Origin: Uloborus plumipes
Lineage: Eukaryota; Arthropoda; Arachnida; Araneae; Uloboridae
DNA length: 64,000 nt
Assembly (NCBI GenBank): GCA_038373865.1
Contig: JAXGGA010000088.1
Location: 288,875 to 352,874 of the forward strand
Reading direction: 5' to 3'
The notes under the pieces are model-generated. The model was not told where the DNA came from. It was given only the letters and a program-made list of their open reading frames with translations, and made no database searches. Each line of letters opens with the position of its first letter. Positions within the stretch are counted from its first letter, which is position 1. The translations under genes were made by a program, and so were the position numbers. Below are positions 1-11,930 of the stretch, piece after piece.

Positions 1-155
1 TTACTTCATGGTAGCAAACTTAGTTTATTGGTTCTTTAAACTGCTTTTCACCATTTGTACTTAAAAAAGCAGTTTAATTTCAAAAATATAATCTTTGGTG
101 GCTTACCTGGAAAAAAATGATTGATTTCTCAAACATGCAATACTTTTTACCAGTA

Positions 156-1841
156 GGGTCAGATGGGGGGAAATGGGTCACGGGGTAAAATGGGTCACGT
201 TCATTAGAAAAATCTTTATAAAAAACGTATAAATGATATTTTCTTTATGTATTGCCTTTTTTGTGCATTATTGACCCCAGACAACATTTTATATTCAAAA
301 TAAGGTGTAACTTCTACTTTAAGGTTACAGATACTAGCGATTAAGTGTTTTTCTTAAAAAAAGCTTGACTGTGTTCATCATAAAAACTTTTGATTTAAAG
401 AAAATTAAATAAAAATACACATCAAGTTTTTAACCTACTGTATAGAGCATATTTTCAGGAATAACTTCCTAAAACGGTGAAGAAAAAACAGCAAAACGAT
501 TTTTTTATAGTATTAAAGCAAGCGTGAGGTAAAATGGGTCATTTTTCGCCTTAAGGCTTCGCATATACTAAAGAACTATTTACATTTTCTGCTTACGAGC
601 TCATGTTTTGTTGTCATGTATGTATGCACTAATTCAAAACAAATAATATATTGCTTGGTTATTCTTTTGATACACAAATATATAAACTTATAGAGCAAAA
701 TAATTAAATTAAATCAAAAATTGAAAAACTAAGAGCACAGCTTTTGCTCGATGAACTTCCTTTAAGAAATGTTGTTAGGCAGGGAAGCAAAAGTATCTTA
801 TTTTGCCCAAAGGGAGACCGCGTGGGCAACTAAATCATAGAAAACATTCTACGGAGCTGAATTCAAATAATGCAGTTAAAGAAACGGAATCAACATCTAA
901 GATCTCAACAACAAGTGAGGCTGTTTCTTTGATATTAGAACAAGCAAGTCAAGCATGTGTTTTATTTTTATGCATATTAAAACTTCTATTACAAGCACAC
1001 ACTCACCGAAACCAATAACCAAAAGTAAAGAAAAAACTTTAAAAATTACCAAAAGAGAAAAGTACACACTTGCAGAAAGAAACTTGTGAAGTTTTAACAA
1101 GCTCGACAATATTGAAAAGATTTCAATCTGAAAAAGCCTAAAAAGATAAAAAAAATCAATTAAACTGACACCCAGACGCAAAACTAAATAAATAATAAAT
1201 AAAGCTTTTCTTTAAAAGAAATTCATAACTGAATCGAAGTGCATTGGTACTAACCTTTAAAAGTTGGAAAGTGGGAACAAGTTAAGTCTTTTGAGGAAAG
1301 TGTCAAAAGAGCATATTTTCATGCCATTATTCTTCCCCACAATGTAGAATAACGTACAATGAAACTTAAAAATATAGTGAAAGTTTTTATTCCCGGAGAG
1401 AGATGATGTTTGGAAGGATGATGTATCGTAAACACTGCTAGACATTCCTAGCCCTGAGATGAATCTAGAGGACAATATTGCTTTCTAGAAATGTTTATAT
1501 ACTAATTGTTTTCTCTTTAATGAACAAAAGTATCAAACTGCTATTCAATAAATCATGAAATTAAATCCTTTATACCATGACTCATTTTACCCCACTAGTG
1601 ACCCATTTTACCCCATGGGGGGTAAAAGGGGGGGTAAAAGGAGTCATTGACAAAACATTTTCAAACTTATTTATCAGTATCAATATTTTATTTTTTCCAA
1701 GATATTTCACTTTAAATGTTACGAGGAAGAGTCATTTGCATATCCTGAGCAGTTAATTCACTGGTTGAATCAATATATTTTTTGCTGTCAAATCCTGATT
1801 GTAAAATTGCTCTTTTTGACCCATTTTGCCACACCTGACCC
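156..1841. mobile_element. TA-flanked DNA transposon relic with GGGTAAAATGGGTCA motifs
   Basis: Inverted ends GGGTCAG(A/G)TG are flanked on both sides by TA, as in Tc1/mariner/pogo elements. Copies of an element-specific motif (GGTAAAATGGGTCA) cluster at the left end (about 166-200, again near 533) and, inverted, at the right end (about 1578-1625 and 1818-1830), which suggests transposase-binding sites. No intact transposase is present; a short reading containing PKGRPRG near 805 may be a remnant. Superfamily is inferred from target site and end architecture only. Confidence 0.65.
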
Positions 1842-4135
1842 TAGTGTATGTGCTTGAAAATCTGTTTTTCTCGCATATTTCTGACAGCTTTTTGAAAATA
1901 AACTATATTACTATTAGTGATTACATAGTTCAGATTTTAGACTTTTTGTCGAAAGTAAGCAAAATTGTTGACTATTTAATATGAAACTACAAGAGTGCAG
2001 AGAACGGAGGATACCTTATAACTTCTAACAAGAAGTATTTCCCGATATTCATTATCAGCAACGAAAGGAAGAAAAAAAAAGAGCATGTGTGTGATTACCC
2101 TACAAAAATTACACTTCAAATGTGTTTTAGAAGTAGTGCGCTGCAAGTAGCGAAACTGCTGTAGTAGTTGCATTTTTAGTAATTTGCAGTGTAGCGCACT
2201 ATATTTTTAAAAATGTGGAGTAGCAAGAAGCACGATACAAAACAATAGTATTTTGAAGCGATTTCTGGAAAGTACTTTTCAATTTGTTTAAAAAAAAGGA
2301 AAGAAACAAGGTTCAATCGAATATGACTGACGCAAATCTTACATGAGTTCAACAGGCGGACTCAATGAGAAATAGGAATGAAAAATACCAGCTGACCTTA
2401 GACACATCATTTGACGCCATACATTCTCTCTGTTTGACGCCATTGGTTTGTTTGGCATCGGAATTTTCATATTTCGCCAATATTCGCATTAAATATGGCG
2501 TGACTTAGAAAGAAAAATAGATGAATAAGCAAGCTATAGGTGCTAATTTAGTAGCACATTTGTGCTTTCTGGCAGCCGATGTGTGTAGATGAAAGTTTTA
2601 CATTTCATGGGATTATTGTTCCTATATTCGCCAAGTATAGCTGCTACAGTAAATGTTATAGAAGAGGTTAATATTGAACTGCATTGGCCGGCTTACTATT
2701 AAGATTGAAAACTATTGTAGAAAAGAATGAAAACGGAATTTTTTCCGTTTCATGCGAACTTAGCCCGCTAAACAAAAACCTTCATGTATATTTCAGCCGC
2801 ATATAATTTATAATTGCACATTGAAGTTAAGCATTCTTAGTTTTGTTTCATATTTTACATACCTTATTTATTAATATTTAATAATTAATACCAATACTGT
2901 GTAGGATGTTTTTCATAATTCTTTATTTTTGCTTTTTTAGTGATTGAGTCTAATAAAAATTAATTGTTAAACATTTCTCAGGTTATTTGGTAGTATTGAA
3001 ATTAAAAAACGTTTTCATTTCATTTGATCAGAGCATAGAAAAGGAGGTAAACTTTCAGCTTAAAATGGACTTTTAGGGCCTTGAAACTAAAACAGATGAG
3101 AGCCCTGCCATTTGCTGTATTTTTAATCCCAATGTTTCCAGTGATATAAAAAAAAGAAACAGCATGAAAAAATCGAACATATAAACTATTATAGCATCTG
3201 ATGGTGTACTTTTCATCTTGATTTTTGAAGATAATATACAGTCCAATGTTATAAATATCTCAGTATATATGTTCACTGCACTTTCAGAAACTATTAAAAG
3301 TATCCTAATTTTTGTCCTGATATTTTTGTAATTTTGTGTCTTGATTTTTTTTTCAAAGTTACTATGAAGTGTGTAGCTTTTACAAATAATAATAGCTAAT
3401 TTATCACTCTTTTTTTTTTGGTCAGAACGTAACCATATCCTAAAATGAGAATGTACTCGTATTCTCAAAATTCAAATCAATAAAATATGTATATGTGGTT
3501 AAAATTAAGAGGAACATATTTAAATCTATAACTATTGATGTAGGTTAATTCTAATAGGAAATTAAAAAGCTTGAAATAATTAAGAAAAGAATGAATGCAT
3601 AAATTTCTCGCACTTCCAAATTTCAATATTCGTAGAAAGAAATTATTAAAAATTTAGTGGTTAAACTCTTTCAACCTTTCGATTTTTTAAATTCTTTTTT
3701 GCGGCAAATAATCGAAAAAATTGTAAAAGAAAGGCTCAAAAGTACGAAGTGGTGCTAAAAGAAAAAAAAAGAAGAATTAATAAATAGTTTTTAGCATAAT
3801 ACTCCATGTTCAAGCAAGATAATTTATTTGAAATAATTTTTCGAATTTTTTCGCTCAATCCTCTAACGGTGTATGCTTTTATTTATTTATTTATTTATTT
3901 ATCTTAAGTAGCGAAGTAGCGAATACATTTTGAAAGTAGTTTGTAGTTGCTACCATAAAAAATAGCAGTAGTTAACTGCAACTATTAGCCATTAGAATAG
4001 TCATTTCGCCACGAAAAAATATTCTACTAAGTGGGATATTAAATTGTCTGGGATCAAAATAATACATTACAAAGGTTTGGTGCATTGAAAACGTATTACA
4101 TTAAACGGGATATTCTTTAAACCGATATTCTAATA
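1842..4135. other. AT-rich intergenic DNA, nothing recognised
   Basis: No supported exon, RNA gene or transposon end. There is a short TTTA-type simple repeat near 3880-3902. Open stretches here have no recognisable protein similarity. Confidence 0.5.
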
Positions 4136-4452
4136 CACTGAAAAAGCGAACTGATGTTTTTACAGTGTAATACTGGTAGCCGAGGTTCCAATTTAATACT
4201 GTAAAATGCACAGTTATAAACTGTAAAACTTGCAATTTTAGTTTCTTACTGTAAAGTTAGAAATTTCAGCTTATTGTCGTAAAACTTAGCTATATTATAC
4301 TGTAAAAACAACAGTATAATACTGGCAGCAGAGGTTCCAGTTTAAAACTGTAAAATGCAACGGTAACAAAATGTAAAATTAGCAATGTTGCAGTTTAGTA
4401 CTGTAAAATTAGCTGTAGTATACTGTAAAAACAACATTCATTTTTTACAGTG
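4136..4452. repeat. MITE, copy 1 (TTTTACAGT-rich, TA-flanked)
   Basis: Inverted ends around CACTGAAAAA / CACTGTAAAA are flanked by TA on both sides. The 317-bp body repeats ACTGTAAAA-type motifs and a block near GGTAGCCGAGGTTCC. A second copy in the opposite orientation occurs at about 11820-14250, split by a pogo-like element, which confirms that this is an interspersed repeat. Confidence 0.8.
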
Positions 4453-6439
4453 TAATTGGACTCGACTGTACTTACAAGTTCAGTTTCCCCGCTGCTATGA
4501 ATGATGCCACAAGGACCGTTTTCTCAAAGTGTTAGACTATCATGTGCTCTCTCATTTATTTATGTAAGGAAAATATTAACTCAAATACATTGTGCATATT
4601 GATTTGTAAAATAATAACCAAATAGTATTAAAGAGATTAAGCAAATCTGCTTAGTCTGTTAAAAAGATAATGTTTTCCGAGGATGCTCAAAACGAGATAT
4701 AATTCTTATCCCCTAAATCCTTCTTAGGTTACGTGCTCTTGAAAGTTCGGGAAAAGATTTAATATTTTAAGAATGATTAACTGAGACTTACACTAAAACT
4801 TCGTAGCATTTTTTTATTGCGTTTTAGCTTAATAGACGACATTCAGCTTTTAGACAGCTTATTCAGAAGAAAAGTAACATTCCGAAAATATTTTTTTTTC
4901 GGGTGAATTTACATCTAGAAGCTCACTTTTTTTGCGTTGAAAAAGGGTTCCTTTGAACGCCGAAACGTTAGTCGGCAATTTATTTACTCTTACATGCTTC
5001 GTCAATTCTTCTTGTTACTTGGTCGTACGAGGGTATTTATTTATTTGTTTATTTCGTACCACAGACTATTACGTTTCAGTACATTTTAGCTGGAACAAAA
5101 ACTACGATTTAATCAATATTGTATCAATGAATTACGTACACAGGTACATTTAAATGGAAGCAATGGAATTTGTAACTCTTTATTCTGTAGTAAAATAACT
5201 GTTCTCATCTAATGCATTGCGGACACAGTATAAGAGTTTCAAAATTATACTTTTGCCATAATTTTAGTCTTGAAAAACTAGGTTTAAAAGTAGTATCCGC
5301 TAATGAATTTGTTTTTCCCATTTTAGCGCCATTAACAGTTACATGAATAATAACTAGATTTCTTTTCTCCTGCTGTTTTAGTAAAGTCTCTTTTCGATTT
5401 TAAATATTGATTTGATGCCTTATAACTTCATAATATACTATATCTTAACTGAAAATGAGAAAACTTTTCATAAAGTAGTAATAAAATAAAAACACTAGTA
5501 AACATTTGAATGCACTTACTATGATTGTTTTATTTAAAAGAAACTGTTAATTTTCTACTATCTTTTAAAAACTCTTTGCTTTCACTTAAATATTACAAAA
5601 ATAATATTTGTGATATTTCTACTGGAACACACGTAGATTGGTTTTCTAATTTTTAAACAAAAATTGAGGCTTCTTATATTTTTAAAAATTAAATTCTCAC
5701 ATTTCCTATTTTTTACAGAAACTTCTTTAAACAGTCAATCTTTTGTTTTCCTCTTAAATGTCAATGTAAAACGATTATAAAATTAATCATTGAGATTAAA
5801 ATTTTGTAATCAGACGAAAGTAAGATAAGAAAAACCACAAAGCGTTCTTTGATGATAAAGAAAAGTCTCCACAGTGGCACCTAAGAGAGCTAAAGGGTCT
5901 TACAAATAACTTCGGAAACTTTGATGTTTTGAGAAATATTCCATGATTCAACTCAGTATATAAAACTGTTCTTTAACATTTTTTTTAATTGAGTTGATTT
6001 TTGAAATAATTTTCATTCCAAAATATTCATCTGCAAAGTATAGCCTCTTGCAACTCAATAAAAATTCGTTTTCCCGTTTTTATTCTAAGTGTCAGACTGT
6101 TACAATTAGAACAGTCAAGTTTTGGTAAATAGAAGGCTCTAGAATTGATTTATGAAATTCAAACTTCTTTCCAGACAGGCGGAGTTTTTTAATGTCGAGA
6201 TTCCTGCTCTCACATGCTATGCTAAAAAATTACTAAACCAGAAGAAAATTTAAGTGACTTAACTTACTAAATAAGAAAGGAAAGAAAAACAACGAAGTAT
6301 TACTGGTGGTGTAAAGAAACATAATGTTTGGAGAATCAATTACAGCTTTGAAATGCGAGCTAGAACGAATATCAAATTAAAATTTTAAAGAAATTTCACC
6401 CAAAATCAATCATAGATAGGAACAACCTCAATCAAGATA
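4453..6439. other. AT-rich intergenic DNA, nothing recognised
   Basis: No exon, RNA gene or repeat end could be supported on either strand. Confidence 0.5.
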
Positions 6440-7263
6440 CACTCAGGCACATTGAAAATAGCAACCCAAGAAGAAAGCATCGGATTGAAATGAAATTTAA
6501 TACACATAATGATACAGATGAGACTTGATGTCAAAATCATGACAATTGAACGAATACAAGTGCAAGGACACAAGTACAGAGCAACTTCAATAGCGCGTTG
6601 GACCACCTCTAGCTGCAATACATGCCGCCACACGGTCCGGCATTGAGTTGATGAGACGCCTGATGTTGTCCTGAGGCAGATGGGTCCACAAATTTGTAAC
6701 AGCCAACTCACGCTTGTAACAACAACAATCACGCACAGAGTGACACGATGGCATCTGACGTTTTAGCTGATCCCACACATGCTCCATAGGGGATAAGTCG
6801 GGGGAGCGGGTCCGGCTATGGAAGAGTCTGAAAATGACGTAGGAAGTCTTGAACAACTCTTGCTGTATGCGGACGAGCATTATCTTGCTGGAAAATTGCC
6901 CCTGGGAGACCATTTAGGAAAGGTCCTACATGGGGTCAAAGAATATCATCAACGTAACGTTGGCCGTTTAAGTTTCCACGCATCACAATTAGATTGGACC
7001 GGCTATCATAGGATATGGCCCCCCAGACCATTACACCAGCTGTGCGGGCAGTGTGACGTAGAAAAGTGTGAGAGGAATTGGGCGCCTCCACACCCGTACA
7101 CGGTTATCATCAGTCCCTAAAACAAACTGAGACTCATCACCAAACACAACTTTTTGCCAATCTGTGACATTCCACATTGATCTGGCTTGGCACCACTGTA
7201 GACGCAGTCACTGATCAATCCGACGATTTCCTCTTGGGTCACTATTTTCAATGTGCCTGAGTG
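6440..7263 (-). mobile_element. Internally deleted Tc1-like transposon
   Basis: Inverted ends starting CACTCAGGCACATTGAAAAT are flanked by TA dinucleotides (6438-6439 and 7264-7265). The interior encodes only the C-terminal half of a Tc1 transposase on the minus strand. At about 824 bp it is roughly half the length of a full element. Confidence 0.9.
6587..7140 (-). pseudogene. Tc1-like transposase, C-terminal remnant
   Basis: Read on the minus strand, frames containing DESQFVL, VMVWGAI, FQQDNARPHTA and SPDLSPMEHVWD form the RNase-H-like DDE core of a Tc1 transposase, ending with INSMPDRV and ARGGPTRY. The N-terminal paired helix-turn-helix DNA-binding domain is missing, and frameshifts split the remaining core (one between the second Asp block and the Glu block). 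It cannot make a working enzyme. The nearest relative in this window is the Tc1 at 43367-44785, whose product also ends RGGPTSY. Confidence 0.88.
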
Positions 7264-7482
7264 TATTTTCAAAAAAAGATTTAAAGAAAATCGATTCACC
7301 CATTTATATTCGAAGCATTCGGATTTTATGTGAGTGTGTACACACTAAATGATGTTAAAATTGGCTATTTATTTAGAAGATAAATCATTGCAAAAATGTT
7401 TTTTGCATTGATTTGAAACAAATTAGTTTTGTTTTAGTATCCATTCAAAATATAATGTGTTGTATAGTTACATTTTTTACTC

Positions 7483-7550
<68 letters not shown>
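7483..7550 (+). repeat. (AAT)n microsatellite
   Basis: An uninterrupted run of about 22 AAT triplets. Confidence 0.97.
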
Positions 7551-7553
<3 letters not shown>

Positions 7554-8228
7554 CTAGAAAATAAGAGTATCGAGCGATAATTTTGCTTCTTAGGAACCAC
7601 TGACGATAAGAAACATTTCCAAATCTTATCTTTCTTGTTTGTTGTCATTTCCATCTCTTTTTTAATTCCAAAAGTTATGCTTCGGTGAAAGAACTGAGAT
7701 CTGCGTGGAAAATTTAAAACGACTATAAATCAAGCTTTCCAATAAATAAGCACCATGTGAAAGTTTCTTAAACTTAAAGTTCTGAGCAGAACAAGCTTCC
7801 ATCTATTATGACGAAATATGGTAAATTATATTTAAAGCAAAAAAAAATCTTATTTTCATCTGCAATTTTGAAGAAAATTTAAATGGTTAAAGTCATGAAC
7901 CCATATCCCTTGGCAATAAGATGAAACTGAAAAGGAGCCAGAAGTAAGAAAAAAATTGAAAATTTATTTTTCTATATCGACCAAAATGGATAGACCAGTG
8001 ATCTTGCAAAAAGACCCGTAATAAAAGAAGGGTTCATGTATGTTCAGAATCCAGTTTTAAAGCCAACGCACGTAAAATTTCTAGAACTAAAAGACAAAAG
8101 TGCAAATATCAACAAACAAGAAGCAGCACAGCAAATTGAAAATGAAAAACATTCAGGTTTCATTTTCATTTTTTTTTTCGTTTTCTGTTCCCATACGTGA
8201 TTACGCCATTGTAGTAACAAAATCTATG
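7551..8228. other. AT-rich intergenic DNA, nothing recognised
   Basis: No exon, RNA gene or repeat end could be supported. Confidence 0.5.
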
Positions 8229-8236
8229 CATACATT

Positions 8237-8636
8237 CATAGGCGGCTTGTACAGGGGGGCAACGGGAGCGACTGCCCCCTCACTTCCAAAAGGAAAGGAG
8301 TTCTGCCCCCTTACTTTACACGGTTAAAAAATAATGATCGAGTGAAAAATGATTTTTTACTCAGTGGATTGATTAATTTCATCAAAATAAAAGCTGAAAA
8401 TTACAAAATCGGACTTTTTTCATGTTATTTCATAAGAATGGATGAAAATCAACCGGTCAGCTTGATTTTTGAGGCCATATTCCACATTTTTAGCAGTGTT
8501 AAAATTCAATATTATAGCCAAACTGTAACAAAAAAACTTTGAAGGTGCTGCATCCTAACGCTTTCCCCCATTTATTTAAACCCCCCCCTCATTTCTCTTG
8601 ACACCCCCCCCCTTTTTGTTACACCAGCCGCCTGTG
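8237..8636. mobile_element. Non-autonomous hAT element (MITE) with perfect 8-bp duplication
   Basis: Inverted ends CA(T/C)AGGCGGCT are flanked by identical 8-bp copies of CATACATT at 8229-8236 and 8637-8644, the target duplication typical of hAT transposons. The 400-bp interior is C/G-rich near the ends and has no transposase. Confidence 0.82.
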
Positions 8637-8644
8637 CATACATT

Positions 8645-9429
8645 AATACAAAATATTTGCTGATTATATTGGAATCTAATGCAAAAGTTGATGTAACTCT
8701 GGACATTTAATGTTCAGATGTGTTTTCCTACTTTCATATTTAATGAATAGTATGCAAAGCAATAGTTAAATCCTTCAATGCTGTTTTTGTAAACAGGACA
8801 GTTTGAAAACTAAAACTCCTGATCCAATATGGCCATATCCTGCCTTGATCAATGCTCGATCTGCAGGGTTCTTCTACTTTCTGTGTAAACAAGAACATTT
8901 CTTATCATGGATAATCAGGAGTTAACAATTTATAAGGCAAATCTTCGATTCCATCGTGTTCTTCGACATTCTGTGCAAGCGCAAACATTACACATCACAA
9001 ATAAACCGGAGTTTAATGTACAAATCATGCATGAGGAAGAGAGTGGTGGTGAGAATTAGGATTCATTTGTCCGAGGCCTGAAATTTGGGTTCCTACATTT
9101 TTAAAAATTGATGAGTTGACAGAAATGAGTAGGTCCCAAAATTTCTATGCTCGGTCTATTAATTGAATGCCAGTAGATTTCGATCGTTTTAGTGAAAATT
9201 GTACGAATTATGTCCCACACTTTTGAATCTCTCTTAATTTTAATAGTTCCTACCCATTGATCATGTTGTTTATTGATTTCGTTGAGTGTAATCAAGTATA
9301 TCAATGATTTACATATAAATTATGAAGGGTTTTACCATATTTTTACCACCTTGTAACGCATTGAGTGCAAACGAGTGGGCATCTAAGGTTTAAAAAATCG
9401 TTCTAGTTTAAATGAAATGTCTCAATTGA
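8645..9429. other. AT-rich intergenic DNA with a weak ~90-bp direct duplication
   Basis: A diverged direct repeat is visible: the block around TTCTTCTACTTTCTGTG (about 8869) recurs as TTCTTCGACATTCTGTG (about 8959), followed by a related AATC/AAACCGGAGTT stretch. No gene was recognised. Confidence 0.45.
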
Positions 9430-9674
9430 AATGCTTGGGAGATAAAGGGGTTATGTGACAAAATAGAAATTGCGAGTAATTAAAGTTCAAAGTTTTATTG
9501 GTGCTGTTGTTTCAGATTTTTTGTCTTCTGGCTTTGTCGTTAGTGTGCGTATGAAATTGGTCTAATGACATCTACTTTTTGATGTACCAAGTTTTATTTG
9601 CTTACCTGTATCAATGCTTACCATTGTCCAGAGTATTCATTATTTTTTAAAATGTAACTTCATCCTCCAAGCCC
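9430..9674. repeat. Short interspersed inverted-end repeat, copy 1
   Basis: The ends are related to GGGCTTGGGAGATGAAGG and its complement. The body is clearly the same as the stretch at 35858-36095, sharing for example GTCGTTAGTGTGCGTATGAA. It is probably a MITE; this copy has a decayed left terminus. Confidence 0.75.
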
Positions 9675-9799
9675 TTCATTTAAGATAAAAAAAGCTACAA
9701 CTTTATTGGTCATTTCAGAAAAGAAACTTATTTGGTTTATCATGAATACAAATGTAACCCATTTTTTTTTCATTCATTTAATTTATTTATTTAGTAATA

Positions 9800-10225
9800 A
9801 GTATTACCGCTATAATATCTACTATTAGATACTTGAAAATTAATGTATCGTCTGCTCATCACAATAAATCGTCCATTGTGCTCATCAACGATTAGATACC
9901 TGAAAAAAATGAATGGATCTCGTTTGCTCATCATAATGATTCTTCGATTATGCACATAATTATGCCAGTTGTTTCAAAGAATGAATTGACAAACTTAAAA
10001 AAGTAAATCTTTCATTTTAAACTGTTTATCTGGTAACAATAACTCTCGCAATGATATCTGCTATGAAAAAAACTTGAAAAATGAATGGATCGTGTGAGCT
10101 CATCATAATGAATCTTCAATTATGCACACATAACTTTGGCAGCTTGCTGCAAGAAATGAATCAACACATAAAACTAAGTTAAAGCTTCCGTTTTGAATCA
10201 TTTATCAAATAATAAAAACTCTCGC
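9800..10225 (+). repeat. Imperfect ~172-bp tandem duplication
   Basis: Blocks such as ATGAATGGATC and GCTCATCATAATGA recur at about 9910 and 10081, each followed by TTATGCACA, AACTCTCGC and other matching words. A more decayed partial unit precedes them. No coding sense. Confidence 0.6.
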
Positions 10226-10229
10226 TAAC

Positions 10230-10924
10230 TTTTAGCTGTCGATGTAGTTTTCAAAATAACACCCACGTGAAACACGTTTGCAGTCCTTCACTCCCCCTCT
10301 CCCCCGGGGAAATATTAACATTGAAACTCTTTCAGTCTCGCATCTGGAGTCGTTAATCTTAAGATGTTGCATTACTCGTGTGTCAAAATGCAAAGAACTC
10401 TGCTTCTGACGCTTCTTATGATCACCTTAAACGGATGTGGCATCTTTCAATGTTTATTCCTCTCCTGTGCTTCACTATGTGTTTCAGTTAATTCTTGGCT
10501 TTATTCCCAATCAAGCTAGAAACATTTTTTCTCTTCGGTTTCTTGGGCACCTGCGTTTCCGAAAACTTAAGTTGTTGCTTTTCAGAAAACTGCTTCTTAA
10601 CATTTTGTAGCAAGTAGTGTTGGTAAGTATTGAAATTGTATATTTTTTATGTGTAGTAAGTATGTTCACATAGTTTCAATTTATTATTATAGAAATTGAG
10701 TTTTATAAATTGATTAATAAGATGAGCAATCATGATAGCTGCAAAAAGGATTAAATATGCAACTCCATTCAATTTCATACATTAAGTACGGTGAATTTTT
10801 GTTTGAAGAAATATGTATATTTTAAAGTTTGGATGTATTTATTAAAAGCTAATACGAGTATATTGCTTCTGCCTAAAAGTGTAAAAATGTTGCCTATTTT
10901 GTCTTTCCAAAAATTTTACTCAAT
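10230..10924. other. AT-rich intergenic DNA, nothing recognised
   Basis: No supported feature. Confidence 0.5.
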
Positions 10925-10945
10925 CTTAAAAAAATAATAATAATG

Positions 10946-10983
<38 letters not shown>

Positions 10984-11145
10984 GATAATAATCATAACAA
11001 TAATATTAATAATAATAATAGTGATCATAACAATAATAATCGTAAAAATGATAATATAATAATAATAGTGATCATAACAACAACAACAACAACAATAATA
11101 ATAATAATAATAATAACAACAATAACAATAATAATAATAATAATA

Positions 11146-11228
<83 letters not shown>
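10925..11228 (+). repeat. Compound AAT microsatellite switching to ATT
   Basis: About 220 bp of interrupted AAT/AAC triplets are followed directly by about 75 bp of pure ATT triplets, so the two halves are complementary and could fold into a long hairpin. Confidence 0.95.
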
Positions 11229-11229
<1 letters not shown>

Positions 11230-11256
11230 AATAAATTAATTAAATAATTTAAAATG

Positions 11257-11340
11257 CGTCCAAAAGTACAAATAAAATGTTTAAAAAGAATTAGAAAACT
11301 CTAGCACTTTTAAACATTTTATTTGTACTTTTGGACACGT
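11257..11340. repeat. Inverted repeat with ~30-bp arms
   Basis: CGTCCAAAAGTACAAATAAA at the left is matched by its complement ending at 11340, with a loop of about 25 bp. It directly follows the triplet microsatellite. A MITE remnant is likely, unproven. Confidence 0.75.
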
Positions 11341-11440
11341 TGTCTTTCATTTTTAACTTCATTAATTGTACAAAGTTTTCGACTGCTTTTCTTACAAATT
11401 TAAAATGCGCTTACTTTTATTCCATTTTTAAACGTTATTA

Positions 11441-11615
11441 CAGTCGACGCTCGTTATAACGACCACACGTTATAAAGACCATCCTAATATAACGACCGGT
11501 GAGAAAACCCCAACTGTATCCCAATATATTCTATGTTCTACCTCTTATAGCGACCACTCGTTATAAAGACCGTTTTCTGTAGGATGGAGACGGTCGTTAT
11601 ATCGAGCGTCGACTG
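11441..11615. mobile_element. Small Tc1/mariner- or Tigger-type MITE
   Basis: Ends CAGTCGACGCTCGTTATAAC (left) and the closely matching complement (right) are flanked by TA. Internal TTATAACGACC / TTATAAAGACC blocks repeat. The 175-bp length and CAGTCGACxCTCGTTATA ends are typical of pogo/Tigger-derived MITEs in animals. Confidence 0.85.
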
Positions 11616-11930
11616 TATTATTTTTTTTTTTTTTTGTATGCGTGTGTGTGTAACTTATTAGTGCCAATTTTAAATACTCTGCTTAAATGATTTAAATGTA
11701 GTTAGTATATAAATTTGCATTCAGTTGCAGATTTCTATATCAATGCACTTTCCTTACAAAACGTATGTTACCACAGAATTAAAGGACCCAACAAAATTAT
11801 CAGGAATGCATTAAACGCAATTAAAAACGATTAATGAATCACAGAAAAAACTATTTAAAACTGCATTTTATAGCTTTAAACTAGAACCTCTATTGCAAGT
11901 ATTATATTGCTGTTTTTACAGTATAATATA

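Noticed and set aside
3073..3468. 131-codon minus-strand open frame
   Set aside because: AT-rich chance frame with no family resemblance or coding composition.
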